Assembly (NCBI GenBank): GCA_022821645.1 | Contig: JAJEDE010000003.1 | Span: 52,952 to 116,951, forward strand | DNA length: 64,000 bases | Origin: Chloroflexota bacterium | GTDB lineage: Bacteria > Chloroflexota > UBA11872 | Direction: 5' to 3' | Part shown: positions 20,734 to 30,275 of the stretch, piece after piece | Numbering within the stretch: the stretch's first letter is position 1 | How the letters are laid out: each line of letters opens with the position of its first letter | Made by a program: the position numbers and the translations under genes | Notes under the pieces: model-generated | Databases searched by the model: none | Seen by the model: the letters and a program-made list of their open reading frames with translations, nothing else | What the model was told of the DNA's origin: nothing

Positions 20734-22440
20734 ATGCCTTCCGCCATCGAACTTCGCGGGGTTCGCAAGCGCTTCAGGATCCGGCATGAGGCCGCGCGCT
20801 CGTGGCAAGGCATGGCCCTGGCGCTGCTTGGTCGCCGACGGATTCAGCACGAAGAGTTCTGGGCGCTCGACGGGGTTGACCTGGACGTGTCCACGGGTGA
20901 AACGCTGGGCATCATCGGCCCAAACGGCTCGGGTAAGACCACGATACTCAAGCTGCTGGCACGCACGATTGAGCCGACGACCGGCGACGTGGTCGCGCGC
21001 GGCAAGGTATTCGGTCTGCTGGAACTCGGCGCCGGCATGCATCCGGATCTGACCGGGCGGGAGAACATCTTCCTTAACGGCTCGTTCCTGGGCATCGAGC
21101 GTCAGGAAATGCGGCAGCTCTACGACCGCATCGTGGCCTTTGCCGAATTGGACCGCTTTATCGACACGCCGGTTCGCCACTACTCATCGGGCATGTTCAT
21201 GCGGCTCGGGTTCTCGATCGCGATCAACGTCGATCCGGACATCTTGCTGATCGACGAAGTTCTCGCGGTCGGTGACGCGCGGTTCACCGCGAAATGCTAT
21301 GAGGCGCTGGCGGAAATCAAGGCTCGCGGTCGCACGCTGGTCTTCGTGTCCCACGATCCAATCCAGGTGCGCCGCTTTTGCGACCGTGTGCTGTGGATCG
21401 ACCGGGGGAAGATCCAGGCGCTGGGTGACCCGCGCGATGTGATCCAACAATACTTGCAGCACATGCGCGGTTCCGCTGCGTCGACGTCTGCCGAACAGAA
21501 TGCACCAGCGCCGGATCTGGGCGGCGAGACGCTGCAGATCCGCGCGGCCACAGTCGCTGACGGCTCAACCGGAGTCGAGAGCTACGCCTTTCTGCCGGGC
21601 GGCGTGCTGCGGCTGCAGCTGGAGCTGGCGTCGAACGCCTACCTGGACGACGTGGTGGTTGGCTGCGCGGTTCGACGCAGCGACGGACTGCTCATGCACG
21701 AAACCTCCACCGCGCCGACACTTGGGCCGACCGCGGTGCAGCCCGGCCGAACGCGGGTTGAGTGCTCGCTGGGTCCACTGCCTCTGGGGCCGGGAAGCTA
21801 CCAGCTGTCGCTTGGAGTCTGGCCCTTCGAGAATCGTCGACGCCCGTACCACATGTGGCCTGAGGCCATCACGCTATTTGTTGGCAAGGCGACGGCCGCG
21901 CAGCGCGGGGTGGCCGTGGTGCCGTCGCAGTGGCGGGTAGACGTCGCTCCGCCCAACGGCGAATTGACGCCCACCTTGGCGCCGGTGGCCCAGCCGGACA
22001 TGCTCACGGAGGACGCGGGACCCTTCTGGACATCGCCCCCCGAGGAGCTTGTGATGGGCGCGCGCGAAGCGGAATGGCTGGGCGAGGGCTGGTTCCCAGC
22101 CGAGAACTGGCCACCTCACGTGCGGTGGACCAGCGAGCGCGCCGTGGCGTACCTCCAGCAGGACGTCGGTCAGGGATCGCTGATCCTGTCCGCCTGCCGT
22201 CCGCTGCATGGCCGGGCACAAGCCGAAGGCCGGGTACGCCTGAACGGACTTCACATTGCCACCTTTCAGTTCCACGGCATGGACTTTGAGGATGTTGTGG
22301 TTCCCCTGGATCCCGTGACATCGCCGACGTCGCACGAGCTTGTCATCGAAGTCGACGACGCCCTGGTTCCGGCCGAGGTTGGCCTGGACACGGACACCCG
22401 CCCGCTCGGCATTGCCGTGCGCTCGATCCGGGTGGAATGA
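20734..22440 (+). CDS. wzt: ABC-type polysaccharide exporter, ATPase subunit (Wzt-like) with C-terminal accessory domains
   Basis: 568 residues. The ATPase (about 1-250) has Walker A GPNGSGKTT, the HYSSGM signature loop, Walker B ILLIDEVLAVGD and the VSHD switch. A Wzt-type C-terminal domain follows (about 265-400), which in O-antigen exporters recognises the glycan end cap. A further domain at about 451-568 carries HVRWTSERA and TRPLGIAVRSI, a pattern also found inside the next two glycosyltransferases. The gene ends in an ATGA overlap with the GT2 gene. It is longer than most Wzt proteins because of the last domain. Confidence 0.92.
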   Translation: MPSAIELRGVRKRFRIRHEAARSWQGMALALLGRRRIQHEEFWALDGVDLDVSTGETLGIIGPNGSGKTTILKLLARTIEPTTGDVVARGKVFGLLELGAGMHPDLTGRENIFLNGSFLGIERQEMRQLYDRIVAFAELDRFIDTPVRHYSSGMFMRLGFSIAINVDPDILLIDEVLAVGDARFTAKCYEALAEIKARGRTLVFVSHDPIQVRRFCDRVLWIDRGKIQALGDPRDVIQQYLQHMRGSAASTSAEQNAPAPDLGGETLQIRAATVADGSTGVESYAFLPGGVLRLQLELASNAYLDDVVVGCAVRRSDGLLMHETSTAPTLGPTAVQPGRTRVECSLGPLPLGPGSYQLSLGVWPFENRRRPYHMWPEAITLFVGKATAAQRGVAVVPSQWRVDVAPPNGELTPTLAPVAQPDMLTEDAGPFWTSPPEELVMGAREAEWLGEGWFPAENWPPHVRWTSERAVAYLQQDVGQGSLILSACRPLHGRAQAEGRVRLNGLHIATFQFHGMDFEDVVVPLDPVTSPTSHELVIEVDDALVPAEVGLDTDTRPLGIAVRSIRVE

Positions 22441-23798
22441 CAACGGACCATCCGCCCGTCCGGATCGTCGTTCTCAACTACAACGGCGCCGGACGTATTG
22501 AGCGCTGTCTGGAGCGACTGCTGGCAACCCGCTACCCCGATCTGCGCGTGACTGTCGTGGATAACGCGTCAAGCGACGGCTCCCCGGCGATCGTCGAACA
22601 GGCGTTTCCGGACGTCGAGCTTATCGAGAACGGTTCGAACCTCGGCTTTTCGCGAGGCAACAACCGGGCGTTGCGTGCGGCGACTGAGCCTTACGTGGGT
22701 TTGCTGAATCCGGACACAGAAGTCGATGGGGACTGGTTACGGCCGCTGGTCGCACGTCTGAACAACGACTCGCTCGCCGGGGGAGCGGGGGCAAAGCTGT
22801 TGCATCAGTTCGACCGACTGCCGCTGCGTTTGACGGTCCCAACGTTCTCCCCGCCACTTCCCGACACGCGGCGGTTGGGTGTGCGGTTTTTTGGCGCCGA
22901 GTCGAGTGCGGGCCCGGCCGACGTGTTAGGGGGAGCGCACGGTGTCGAACTCAACCGGTTCGGCCATCCATTTCGCTGGACCGAGGCCGACGTTGAACTG
23001 GCCGTTCCCGTATCTGGCAGGGCGACGACGCTACGCGTGGACCTGGCCGCAGGGGATGGACGCGACCCGGTTGCGCTCAGCGTCTGCGCCGGCGACGCGC
23101 CGCTGGTCGAAACGCGGGTGCCGACCGAGCGCACGACGCTGAGGGTGGACCTCAGCGCCGAGATGGTGAAACGACTGGCGCGGCCGGCCATCGAATGTGC
23201 GGGCATCATGCCGTTGCCCGACGGGTCGATGCGCGATCGCGGTACGCATCTGCTGGCCGGCGTTCCCTGGTCGGCCTGGGACGACGCCTCCTACAACGAG
23301 CCGCGGGAAGTCTTCGCCGTCAAGGGCGCGGCCGTGCTGTATCGCCGGTCGATGCTGGAGTCGCTGAACTACCTGGATGACGGCATCTTCATGTACTACG
23401 AGGATGCCGACCTCGCCTGGCGCGCCCGGCGCCGCGGGTGGCGATTCTGGTACGAACCTGAATCCGTCGTGCGCCACGAACACGCCGCGCTCAGCCGGGA
23501 ATGGTCGCCGGGATTCGTGCGTAATGTTGAGTTCGGCAAACTGCGAATGCTTGGCAAGAATGCGCCGCGGTCATGGGTGGCCCAGCATGCGTCCGCTGCT
23601 CTGAAGTTTGCATCGGGCGACTTTCGGCAGGCGCTGACGCTGCGCGACATTGAAGCGGCGCGCCGAGTGGCCGCGCGACTTCGGGCGCTTGGCGACGCCG
23701 TTCTGGCGGGGCCACAAACCTGGCGGCTGCGCGGCGTAGAAGCCCGCCTGGCCCCGCTGGACGGGCGTGAGTTGCGTCCGTTCCTCGAGTCGTCGTGA
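22437..23798 (+). CDS. GT2-family glycosyltransferase (rhamnosyltransferase-like) with an inserted module
   Basis: 453 residues. A GT-A start (VRIVVLNYNGAGRIERCL), VVDNASSDGS and the DxD-like LLNPDTEVDGDW identify family GT2; the acceptor half has FMYYEDADLAWRARRRGW, typical of rhamnosyltransferase-like members. Between the donor and acceptor halves, residues about 140-275 form an extra beta-rich segment containing PDTRRLGVRF and FRWTEADVELAVP, absent from minimal GT2 enzymes. It starts by ATGA overlap with wzt and ends in GTGA overlap with the next gene. Donor sugar unknown. Confidence 0.88.
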   Translation: MTTDHPPVRIVVLNYNGAGRIERCLERLLATRYPDLRVTVVDNASSDGSPAIVEQAFPDVELIENGSNLGFSRGNNRALRAATEPYVGLLNPDTEVDGDWLRPLVARLNNDSLAGGAGAKLLHQFDRLPLRLTVPTFSPPLPDTRRLGVRFFGAESSAGPADVLGGAHGVELNRFGHPFRWTEADVELAVPVSGRATTLRVDLAAGDGRDPVALSVCAGDAPLVETRVPTERTTLRVDLSAEMVKRLARPAIECAGIMPLPDGSMRDRGTHLLAGVPWSAWDDASYNEPREVFAVKGAAVLYRRSMLESLNYLDDGIFMYYEDADLAWRARRRGWRFWYEPESVVRHEHAALSREWSPGFVRNVEFGKLRMLGKNAPRSWVAQHASAALKFASGDFRQALTLRDIEAARRVAARLRALGDAVLAGPQTWRLRGVEARLAPLDGRELRPFLESS

Positions 23799-25375
23799 AG
23801 GCGGCGGTCTACAACCGCTGGCTGCATGAGAAGGGTGGGGGCGAGCGTCACGCGGTGATGGCGGCCCGGGTGCTGGCCGAGCGCTTCGAAACCGAACTCA
23901 TAACCCACCGCCCGATTGCGCGAGATGCGCTGGCGGATGCCTTGCACATCGATCTGGATCAGATTGGTGTGCGCGTGATTCCGGCGCTCCCGCCCAATCG
24001 GTTCGTCGAGGTCACTCGCGAGTACGACCTGTTCGTCAACTCGTCGTTTATGACCAACCAACCATCGGCAGCGCGCCATAGCGTGATGCTCGTGCTCTTC
24101 CCATCACCAATCGATCGCACGTGGCCCGAGCGAATGCGCCAGTCCGTCGGCCGGTTCCTCAAGCGACAGCTGCTGTTGCCCGAATGGAGCGACGGCTTCT
24201 ACGACGTCCAAGAGCTTGGCCGCGGGTGGTTTCGGTACACGACCGATCACGCTCGCGTCAGACTACGCGTGCCCCGCGGCCGCGGGCCGGTGCCCATCGA
24301 CATTGTGGCCGGTAACTTCAGGTCCGACGGTAGCTTGCCGGTCCGTTGCCTGGCGGACGGGCAACTGGTAGCCGAACACGCGTTTGCACCGCGTCCAGGC
24401 CACTTTGAGACGTGGCGCATCAGTCTTGACCGCCGATATGTGAAGGATGGATTCGCCGATCTGCTGCTGATGTCGCCGACCAGGAATCCGGCCAATGAGA
24501 CGGTCGAGGCGGACAATCGCGAGATCGGTCTGGCCGTTACCGACGTTCGGGTGCGCCATCCCCGGCACTTTTTCTATGAACTGCTGTTCCGTCGCGCGTT
24601 GCCGGAGTTGGGCTGGCGTCTCGAGTGGTTGCCGGAGCAACATTCACTGGCCAATCTCGATACATACGATCTGATCTGTCCAATCTCGGAGTACAGCCGC
24701 AGGTGGATGGAGATTTATTGGCAGCGCAGCGGACCGCTGCTCTATCCGCCCGTGGATACAAGCTGGGCCAAGCCCCAGCCCAAGTCGCAGACGATTCTTA
24801 GCGTTGGTCGGTTTTTTCGCGGCTCGCACGAAAAGAAGCACGGCGTGATGATTGAGCAGTTCAAGCAGATGTGTCGCGAAGGCTTGGAAGGATGGACCCT
24901 GCGCCTGGTTGGCCATCAAAGCCGACGGGATGTTGACGTGGCCTACACGGATGACCTGCGGCGGCGTGCCCAGGGTTTTCCGATCGAGTTCGCCATTGAC
25001 GCATCCTTTGAGGACCTGCAGCGGTTTTATGGTGAAGCGCAGATCTATTGGCACGCCGCCGGCCATGGTGAACGAGTTGCGCGCAATCCGATCAAGTTCG
25101 AGCACTTTGGAATCTCCGTGGTCGAGGCGATGGCCAACAGCGTGGTTCCCGTAGTGCTGAACGAAGGCGGGCCACCGGAGGTTGTTCACGACGGGCATGA
25201 CGGCTTTCTCTGGACGACGACCTCCGAACTGCGAGCACGAAGCTGGAACCTCGTGCGGGACCACGAATTGCGTGCCACGATGGCGGACCGTGCCTGCGAA
25301 GCGAGCCAGCGCTTTAACACCGCCGCCTTCAGCGATCGGCTCAACGCGTTGGTGACTGAGCTCATTGGCCAGTAG
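23795..25375 (+). CDS. GT4-family glycosyltransferase with an inserted beta-rich module
   Basis: 526 residues from a GTG that overlaps the previous stop (GTGA). It opens MKAAVYNRWLHEKGGGERH, a GT-B start, and ends with HFGISVVEAMANSVVPVV, the donor-binding acidic motif of GT4. Inserted between them, at about 132-254, is a segment with GFYDVQELGRGWFRYTT and ending NREIGLAVTDV, resembling the C-terminal module of the neighbouring Wzt. The overall layout is reminiscent of ALG11-like mannosyltransferases, but the acceptor and donor are not known. Confidence 0.85.
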   Translation: MKAAVYNRWLHEKGGGERHAVMAARVLAERFETELITHRPIARDALADALHIDLDQIGVRVIPALPPNRFVEVTREYDLFVNSSFMTNQPSAARHSVMLVLFPSPIDRTWPERMRQSVGRFLKRQLLLPEWSDGFYDVQELGRGWFRYTTDHARVRLRVPRGRGPVPIDIVAGNFRSDGSLPVRCLADGQLVAEHAFAPRPGHFETWRISLDRRYVKDGFADLLLMSPTRNPANETVEADNREIGLAVTDVRVRHPRHFFYELLFRRALPELGWRLEWLPEQHSLANLDTYDLICPISEYSRRWMEIYWQRSGPLLYPPVDTSWAKPQPKSQTILSVGRFFRGSHEKKHGVMIEQFKQMCREGLEGWTLRLVGHQSRRDVDVAYTDDLRRRAQGFPIEFAIDASFEDLQRFYGEAQIYWHAAGHGERVARNPIKFEHFGISVVEAMANSVVPVVLNEGGPPEVVHDGHDGFLWTTTSELRARSWNLVRDHELRATMADRACEASQRFNTAAFSDRLNALVTELIGQ

Positions 25376-25399
25376 CCACGCCCACCCCGGGGCTGTCGC

Positions 25400-27646
25400 A
25401 TGACCCGCGTGCGTCGCCTGATGAGCTGGGGCCAGGCGCGTCCCGCATTCCTGCTATTCCTCTTCACGTTCACGCTCTATGCGTTGAGCATGGGTCCGGC
25501 TCGCAACGGGTCGGGGTATAGCGCCGACGGGACGTTCGCGTTCGAAATGGCCAAGAGCGTGATGATCGATCGCGGGCACGCGTATTTGCGCGACCAGAAC
25601 AGAAACTTCGCTCGCTGGGGCGTGGGACTGCCGACAGCTTTCATGCCAATCGTGGCCTTGGCCGAGCCGCTGGCCACAAAGGCGCCGCAGCGGGATCGCG
25701 TTCCGCTCGGCGAATACGACGTGCTGCTCGTGAATCAGCCGGCCCTCGGTGGGACTGAAGGGCCGAATGTTCGGCGCGAGATCGACATCAAGATCGATCC
25801 CGGCGTCTACGACCGGCTTGTGCTGGTGTCGCATAGCGGACTCAGCGCCGGATTCACGCAAGGCACTGAAATCGCGCAGCTCCGGCTCACCGATGCATCG
25901 GGACAGTCCACCGAACATCCGATTCGGGTGGGCATTGAGACCGCTGAGTGGGCTTACGACCGTGGCGACGTGCGCGCCGTGATTCAGCACGATCAACCTG
26001 CGCCGGTGGCGAGGCACATCGGCAACGCGCGCGCCTATTACTACGGGGCGACCTGGCGCTTCGAATCACCCCGAGAACTCGCGTCTGTGCGAATCAGCTA
26101 TCGGCAGGCCGACGGGAATTTTTACGTGGACGGCCTGGCGCTGCGGTCACCGGATGGAACGTGGACGGACGGACCCGGGGTCGGGCGCGTCTGGTCGACA
26201 CGGCAGAATCGCGAATTCTTCCGGCGCATCCCGGTAGCGGCGGCCAACGCGTTCGCCTCCGCTCTCGGAGTCGTCCTGGTCGTTCGGATTCTGCGGCGAC
26301 TGGGCTACAGCGAGCGCGTGGCAATTGTGAGCGGGCTGATCTACGCCGTGGCAACCATGGCGTGGCCGTACGCGAAGTTTGACTTTTCGGAACCGCTGGT
26401 GACGACGCTGCTCCTGGCAGCTGTGTGGCTAGTGCTGGTACACGGATCAAGCGGGCGGCATCGTTACGCGCTGCTGGCCGGTCTCGTAGCCTTCGCGGCG
26501 GTCCTGACGAAATACGTAAGTGTGATCGCCGTGCCGATCCTGCTGGTCGGACTGGTGGTTGGCGCCAGGTCTCAGCAGGCGTGGGGGGAAACCCTGCGGC
26601 AGTCGATTCGGCCGGCGCTTCTGTTTGCGGCGCCGTTTCTGGTGGTTATACCGCCGGCCCTTGTCGCGGCGGCGGTGCTGTTTGACTTCCACCTGCTGTA
26701 CGTGAGTGAACTGATCGGTGGTCTACAGCGTGGCTGGCTGGAATTGCCGTTTCGGCTGGGACTTGTCGGCCTTATCAGTAGCTGGGGCAAAGGCGTGCTC
26801 TGGTACAACCCGATTCTGCTGATCACGTTGCCGGTGGTGCCCTGGTTCGTTCGTCGGCATGGCTGGCGATCACTGGTCTTTATCGGCATCCCGGTCGCCT
26901 ACGCCCTGCTCTACAGCCGCAAGCAGGTCTGGTACGGGGGCAACACCTGGGGGCCACGCTATCTGGTACCGGCGCTTCCGCTGCTGGTGATCATGGGCGC
27001 TCCGCTGTTCGAGCGGGTGCTGGAGCGAGCGCCAAGCCGGCTGCCGGCAGCGGCCCTGGCAGCGATGGTCGTCGTCAGTGCCGGCGTCCAGTTCATGGGA
27101 GTTTCCAAGGACTTCATCGCCTATCTGGACCTCTTTCAGCAGCAGGTCGCGGGAGCCGTGCCGTTCAAGGGCGCAATCTACGGCGGCGCGGACTATCAGC
27201 CGTGGTCATCGATTCAACCAGAAGGCGACTACGCGGCGGTCCTATACGCCTACCAGTTCTCACCCTTGCTGGCCCACGCCTGGCTCCTGCGAGCCGACGC
27301 CGTCAATCTGCTTGCGCCTGACCGTACGGATTGGCTGGCCGATGCCTTGGGCCGCACGCCCTGGTTGCGCTTTGGCATCGACGCCGTGCCCCCGAATCCG
27401 GAACATGGCCTGGGACTGGATTTCTGGTCGCTTAGCCTTACGGAGAGTTACCTGGCCTATCCGGGATTCCTGTTCTGGGTGGCCGCTCTCCTTCTCGTTC
27501 TGCAATTCACTTCGCTTGGCGCCTGGATAGGCCTGAGCGGCCGGATCTGGCCATCCGCGAGTGGTGTGCGTTCGCTCCGCTTTCTTTCGATTGGCGCGTA
27601 TGCGGCCCTGTTGATTAGCTTTGACACGCTACATTTCATGCTCTAG
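25400..27646 (+). CDS. Polytopic membrane glycosyltransferase-like protein (GT39/PMT-like, GT-C fold)
   Basis: A 748-residue protein with an N-terminal membrane segment (FLLFLFTFTLYALSM), then a non-membrane beta-rich stretch of about 160 residues (roughly 95-255, with YYYGATWRFESP), then about nine further hydrophobic spans and a short soluble loop. The first external loop has YSADGTFAFEMAKS with an Asp after the first span, as in GT-C enzymes that use polyprenyl-phosphate sugars. This suits transfer of a sugar on the periplasmic face. The extra-cytoplasmic insert is unusual. GT39 assignment is by architecture only. Confidence 0.6.
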   Translation: MTRVRRLMSWGQARPAFLLFLFTFTLYALSMGPARNGSGYSADGTFAFEMAKSVMIDRGHAYLRDQNRNFARWGVGLPTAFMPIVALAEPLATKAPQRDRVPLGEYDVLLVNQPALGGTEGPNVRREIDIKIDPGVYDRLVLVSHSGLSAGFTQGTEIAQLRLTDASGQSTEHPIRVGIETAEWAYDRGDVRAVIQHDQPAPVARHIGNARAYYYGATWRFESPRELASVRISYRQADGNFYVDGLALRSPDGTWTDGPGVGRVWSTRQNREFFRRIPVAAANAFASALGVVLVVRILRRLGYSERVAIVSGLIYAVATMAWPYAKFDFSEPLVTTLLLAAVWLVLVHGSSGRHRYALLAGLVAFAAVLTKYVSVIAVPILLVGLVVGARSQQAWGETLRQSIRPALLFAAPFLVVIPPALVAAAVLFDFHLLYVSELIGGLQRGWLELPFRLGLVGLISSWGKGVLWYNPILLITLPVVPWFVRRHGWRSLVFIGIPVAYALLYSRKQVWYGGNTWGPRYLVPALPLLVIMGAPLFERVLERAPSRLPAAALAAMVVVSAGVQFMGVSKDFIAYLDLFQQQVAGAVPFKGAIYGGADYQPWSSIQPEGDYAAVLYAYQFSPLLAHAWLLRADAVNLLAPDRTDWLADALGRTPWLRFGIDAVPPNPEHGLGLDFWSLSLTESYLAYPGFLFWVAALLLVLQFTSLGAWIGLSGRIWPSASGVRSLRFLSIGAYAALLISFDTLHFML

Positions 27647-27675
27647 CTTCAAGTTGAAGGGAGCAGGCGACACTA

Positions 27676-27906
27676 ATGGCTGATTCGGACGCGACGTCCG
27701 CGCCGCCGCTCATTCCAGACGACTTCCTTTCGATCCTGCGCTGCGTAAACGACGACCATCCGCGCGATGACGGCGTGTTGCGCATTGTGGGCGAATTCCT
27801 GGTCTGTGCGGTTTGCGGCTACCGGTACAAGGTCGAGGACGGGATTCCCAACATGCTGTGGGAGGACGCGATCCCACCGAGACGCGAAGAAGCCGCCCGC
27901 TCGTGA
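27676..27906 (+). CDS. Trm112-like small zinc-ribbon protein (UPF0434-like)
   Basis: 76 residues with LSILRCVNDDH followed by FLVCAVCGYRYKVEDGIPNML, closely following the Trm112/YcaR pattern (CPxC ... LVCxxCxxxYPVxDGIPxML). The first CxxC is reduced to one cysteine (CVND), so one zinc ligand is replaced. Trm112 proteins act as small partners that stabilise methyltransferases or other enzymes. Its stop overlaps the GTG of the radical SAM gene, suggesting the two products are made together. The function in this locus is not known. Confidence 0.75.
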   Translation: MADSDATSAPPLIPDDFLSILRCVNDDHPRDDGVLRIVGEFLVCAVCGYRYKVEDGIPNMLWEDAIPPRREEAARS

Positions 27907-29024
27907 ATTCGATCAGCCAGGCGAAAGACCTGCTGGTCAAGTACCGCCGGCATCGGGCCATCCTGCGTCCGTCGCTTGGTCGGTTTGCGTATCACTGGAT
28001 GCGCGGCACGACGGACCTGCCGTACGGGCCGATCAAGCTGCACATCGAACCGACCAGTGCCTGCAACCTGCGGTGTCCCATGTGTCCGCAGAGCGTGCTC
28101 GCCGACGAACTCAAGAAGCAAAAGCCCTTCATGGACATGGGCCTGTTCCGCAAGATCATCGACGAGGCACGGCCGTCGGTGCGGGAAGCCAACCTGTTCT
28201 TCCGCGGCGAGTCGCTGATGCACCCGGACATCTACGAGATGATCGAAGTCTGCGAGCGCGCCGGAATCGCCGCCCACATCAACACGAACGCCACGTTGTT
28301 GCGGGACGAGAAGATCGAGCAGTTGCTGGACGCCGCGCCGAGCAAGCTGACCATCAGCTTCGACTCGGGGGAACCGGAACAGTACGAGGTGATGCGAGCA
28401 GGTGCGCAGTTTGACCGCACGCTGGATCGCGTCTTGCGACTGCTGGAGTCCAGAAAGCGCCGGTCCGGCCCGAAGCCCTACTTCGTGATGCAGGTGATTC
28501 AACTCTGGGATTCGAGCTTTCCCAAGGGCGCGGCGCCAGTCGTTCCGGAGCACTTCCGCCAGCGATTCGACGGACTGCCGGTGGACGAGTGGGACACATT
28601 CTGGGCGCACGGCTGGGCCGGACAGATGGACTCGTCCGACTTCTACACCGCACGCCCGCACGGGCCCAACTACTACCCCTGCAACTGGCTCTGGAAGTCG
28701 ATGGCGATCTACTGGGACGGCAAGGTTCCCTCGTGCTGCGCGGACTTCGGCGAGGACCAGATCATGGGTGATCTGACTAACGAGTCGTTGCTGGACATCT
28801 GGAACAACCCGTCGTATCGCGCAATCCGCGAGGCCCACGTGAGCGGCAAGCTGGACGATTACAAGCTCTGCCGCGGGTGTGACGCGATCTGGCAGGACGG
28901 GGGTTCAAGCTGGAACCTGTTTGCCGGCGCACGCAGCGTGGTGACCGGGGATCCGCTGCCGGTGATCCAGCTGGGGACCAACGGCTCGCACGCAACCAAC
29001 GGGACAGAGACGCCCGACTACTGA
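27903..29024 (+). CDS. Radical SAM protein with C-terminal SPASM-like cysteine region
   Basis: 373 residues from GTG 27903, which overlaps the previous stop (GTGA); the ORF-track start at 27813 runs through the Trm112 gene in another frame. The SAM [4Fe-4S] motif CNLRCPMC (Cys54, 58, 61) is exact. The C-terminal third contains CNWLWKS, PSCCADF and CRGCD, consistent with a SPASM or twitch domain carrying auxiliary clusters. Members next to glycan genes often modify sugars or peptides by radical chemistry; the substrate here is not readable. Confidence 0.88.
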   Translation: MNSISQAKDLLVKYRRHRAILRPSLGRFAYHWMRGTTDLPYGPIKLHIEPTSACNLRCPMCPQSVLADELKKQKPFMDMGLFRKIIDEARPSVREANLFFRGESLMHPDIYEMIEVCERAGIAAHINTNATLLRDEKIEQLLDAAPSKLTISFDSGEPEQYEVMRAGAQFDRTLDRVLRLLESRKRRSGPKPYFVMQVIQLWDSSFPKGAAPVVPEHFRQRFDGLPVDEWDTFWAHGWAGQMDSSDFYTARPHGPNYYPCNWLWKSMAIYWDGKVPSCCADFGEDQIMGDLTNESLLDIWNNPSYRAIREAHVSGKLDDYKLCRGCDAIWQDGGSSWNLFAGARSVVTGDPLPVIQLGTNGSHATNGTETPDY

Positions 29025-29111
29025 TTGCCAGGCGGAGCGCAACGCTCCGCCACTCGGCGAACGCCGCCGGCGCCGTTGTCGCGTGCCGAAGCCGGTGCTA
29101 GCGTCCAAGCA

Positions 29112-30275
29112 ATGCGCATCACGTTTGTCTCAAACATCTTTCCGCCGACGGTCGGCGGGCCCGCAACGCACATTTACAACCTTGCGCTGACGCTGCACAA
29201 CCGCGGCCACACGGTTCGGGCGGTGGTCTGCCCGGACGATCCGGAGAGGCTGGTGCGTCCGCCGTTTCCGATTGTGCGCGTCTCCTGGGACACACCCATA
29301 CCGCTGCGCTATGCCCTGGTCTGGTGGCATACGTTGCGAGCCGCGCTGCGCTCGGACGTGGTCTACATCAATGGAATCGAGGCGCCCTCAACGCTGGCAG
29401 CGCTGATGGCCGGTCGGCCCCGGGTGCTGAAGATCGTAGGCGACTGGGCCTGGGAGTCCGCGCACCGGCGGGGCATGACCACGCTGGGCATCGAGGAGTT
29501 TCAGCGGACGCGTCACGGGCCGCTCACCCGGGCGTTCCAATTCATCCAGCGGATGTATACGACGCTGGCCAATGTGATCGTGGTTCCCAGCGGATACGTG
29601 GGCGCGTTCGTGCGCACATGGGGCGCCAGGCCGGAGCAGATCCGGGTGGTGCACAACGCGCTGACCGAGATTCCGGAGATCCACGTCCCGCGCGAGGAGG
29701 CCAAGCGGCAGCTCGGTTTTGAAGGCCCGTTGGTGTGCACCGTTTCCCGACTCTATGGATGGAAGCGGGTCGACGATCTGCTGCGCATGGTTCCCGACTT
29801 TGCGAATGATGCGGTCCTGGCCATCGTTGGCGACGGACCGGAGCAGCCGGCCCTGGAACGCTACGCGGCCGAGTTGGGCCTGGGCGACCGGGTCCGGTTC
29901 GTGGGTCGGGTGCCGCACCGCGATGTTGGCATGTACCTGCGCGCCGCCGACGTGTTTGTGCTGAACACGTCGTACGAAGGTCTGTCGCACACGCTGGTGG
30001 AGGCTCGTGTTGTTGGAACGCCGATTGTGACGACGGACATCGGCGGAAACCGGGAAATCCTCACCCACGAGCACAACGCGTTGCTGACGCCGCTCGGCGA
30101 CCATCGCGCATTCGTAACGGCCGTGAACCGCCTGTTAGCCGACCGCGAGCTTGCCGATCGTCTGGTGAGCAAGGGTTCGGAGGGGCTCGACCACTTCACC
30201 TGGGACCGGCTGGTGGATGAAACTATGGAGATCCTGACCGAGGTCACCGGCTCGGCGTCGCGCGCCAGGCCGTGA
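29112..30275 (+). CDS. GT4-family glycosyltransferase
   Basis: 387 residues from ATG 29112 (MRITFVSNIFPPTVGGPATH), the classic GT-B opening; the ORF-track start lies 87 nt upstream in poorly conserved sequence. VSRLYGWKRVDDLL marks the second Rossmann domain, and SYEGLSHTLVEAR gives the E-x7-E donor motif. It is the first of three consecutive GT4 genes joined by GTGA overlaps. Retaining transfer of a nucleotide-sugar to a growing glycan is the family function; specificity unknown. Confidence 0.88.
   Translation: MRITFVSNIFPPTVGGPATHIYNLALTLHNRGHTVRAVVCPDDPERLVRPPFPIVRVSWDTPIPLRYALVWWHTLRAALRSDVVYINGIEAPSTLAALMAGRPRVLKIVGDWAWESAHRRGMTTLGIEEFQRTRHGPLTRAFQFIQRMYTTLANVIVVPSGYVGAFVRTWGARPEQIRVVHNALTEIPEIHVPREEAKRQLGFEGPLVCTVSRLYGWKRVDDLLRMVPDFANDAVLAIVGDGPEQPALERYAAELGLGDRVRFVGRVPHRDVGMYLRAADVFVLNTSYEGLSHTLVEARVVGTPIVTTDIGGNREILTHEHNALLTPLGDHRAFVTAVNRLLADRELADRLVSKGSEGLDHFTWDRLVDETMEILTEVTGSASRARP

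Noticed and set aside
20644-21180. Upstream extension of the GyrI-like ORF
   Set aside because: Antisense to the Wzt ATPase domain and without homology; start placed at ATG 20643.
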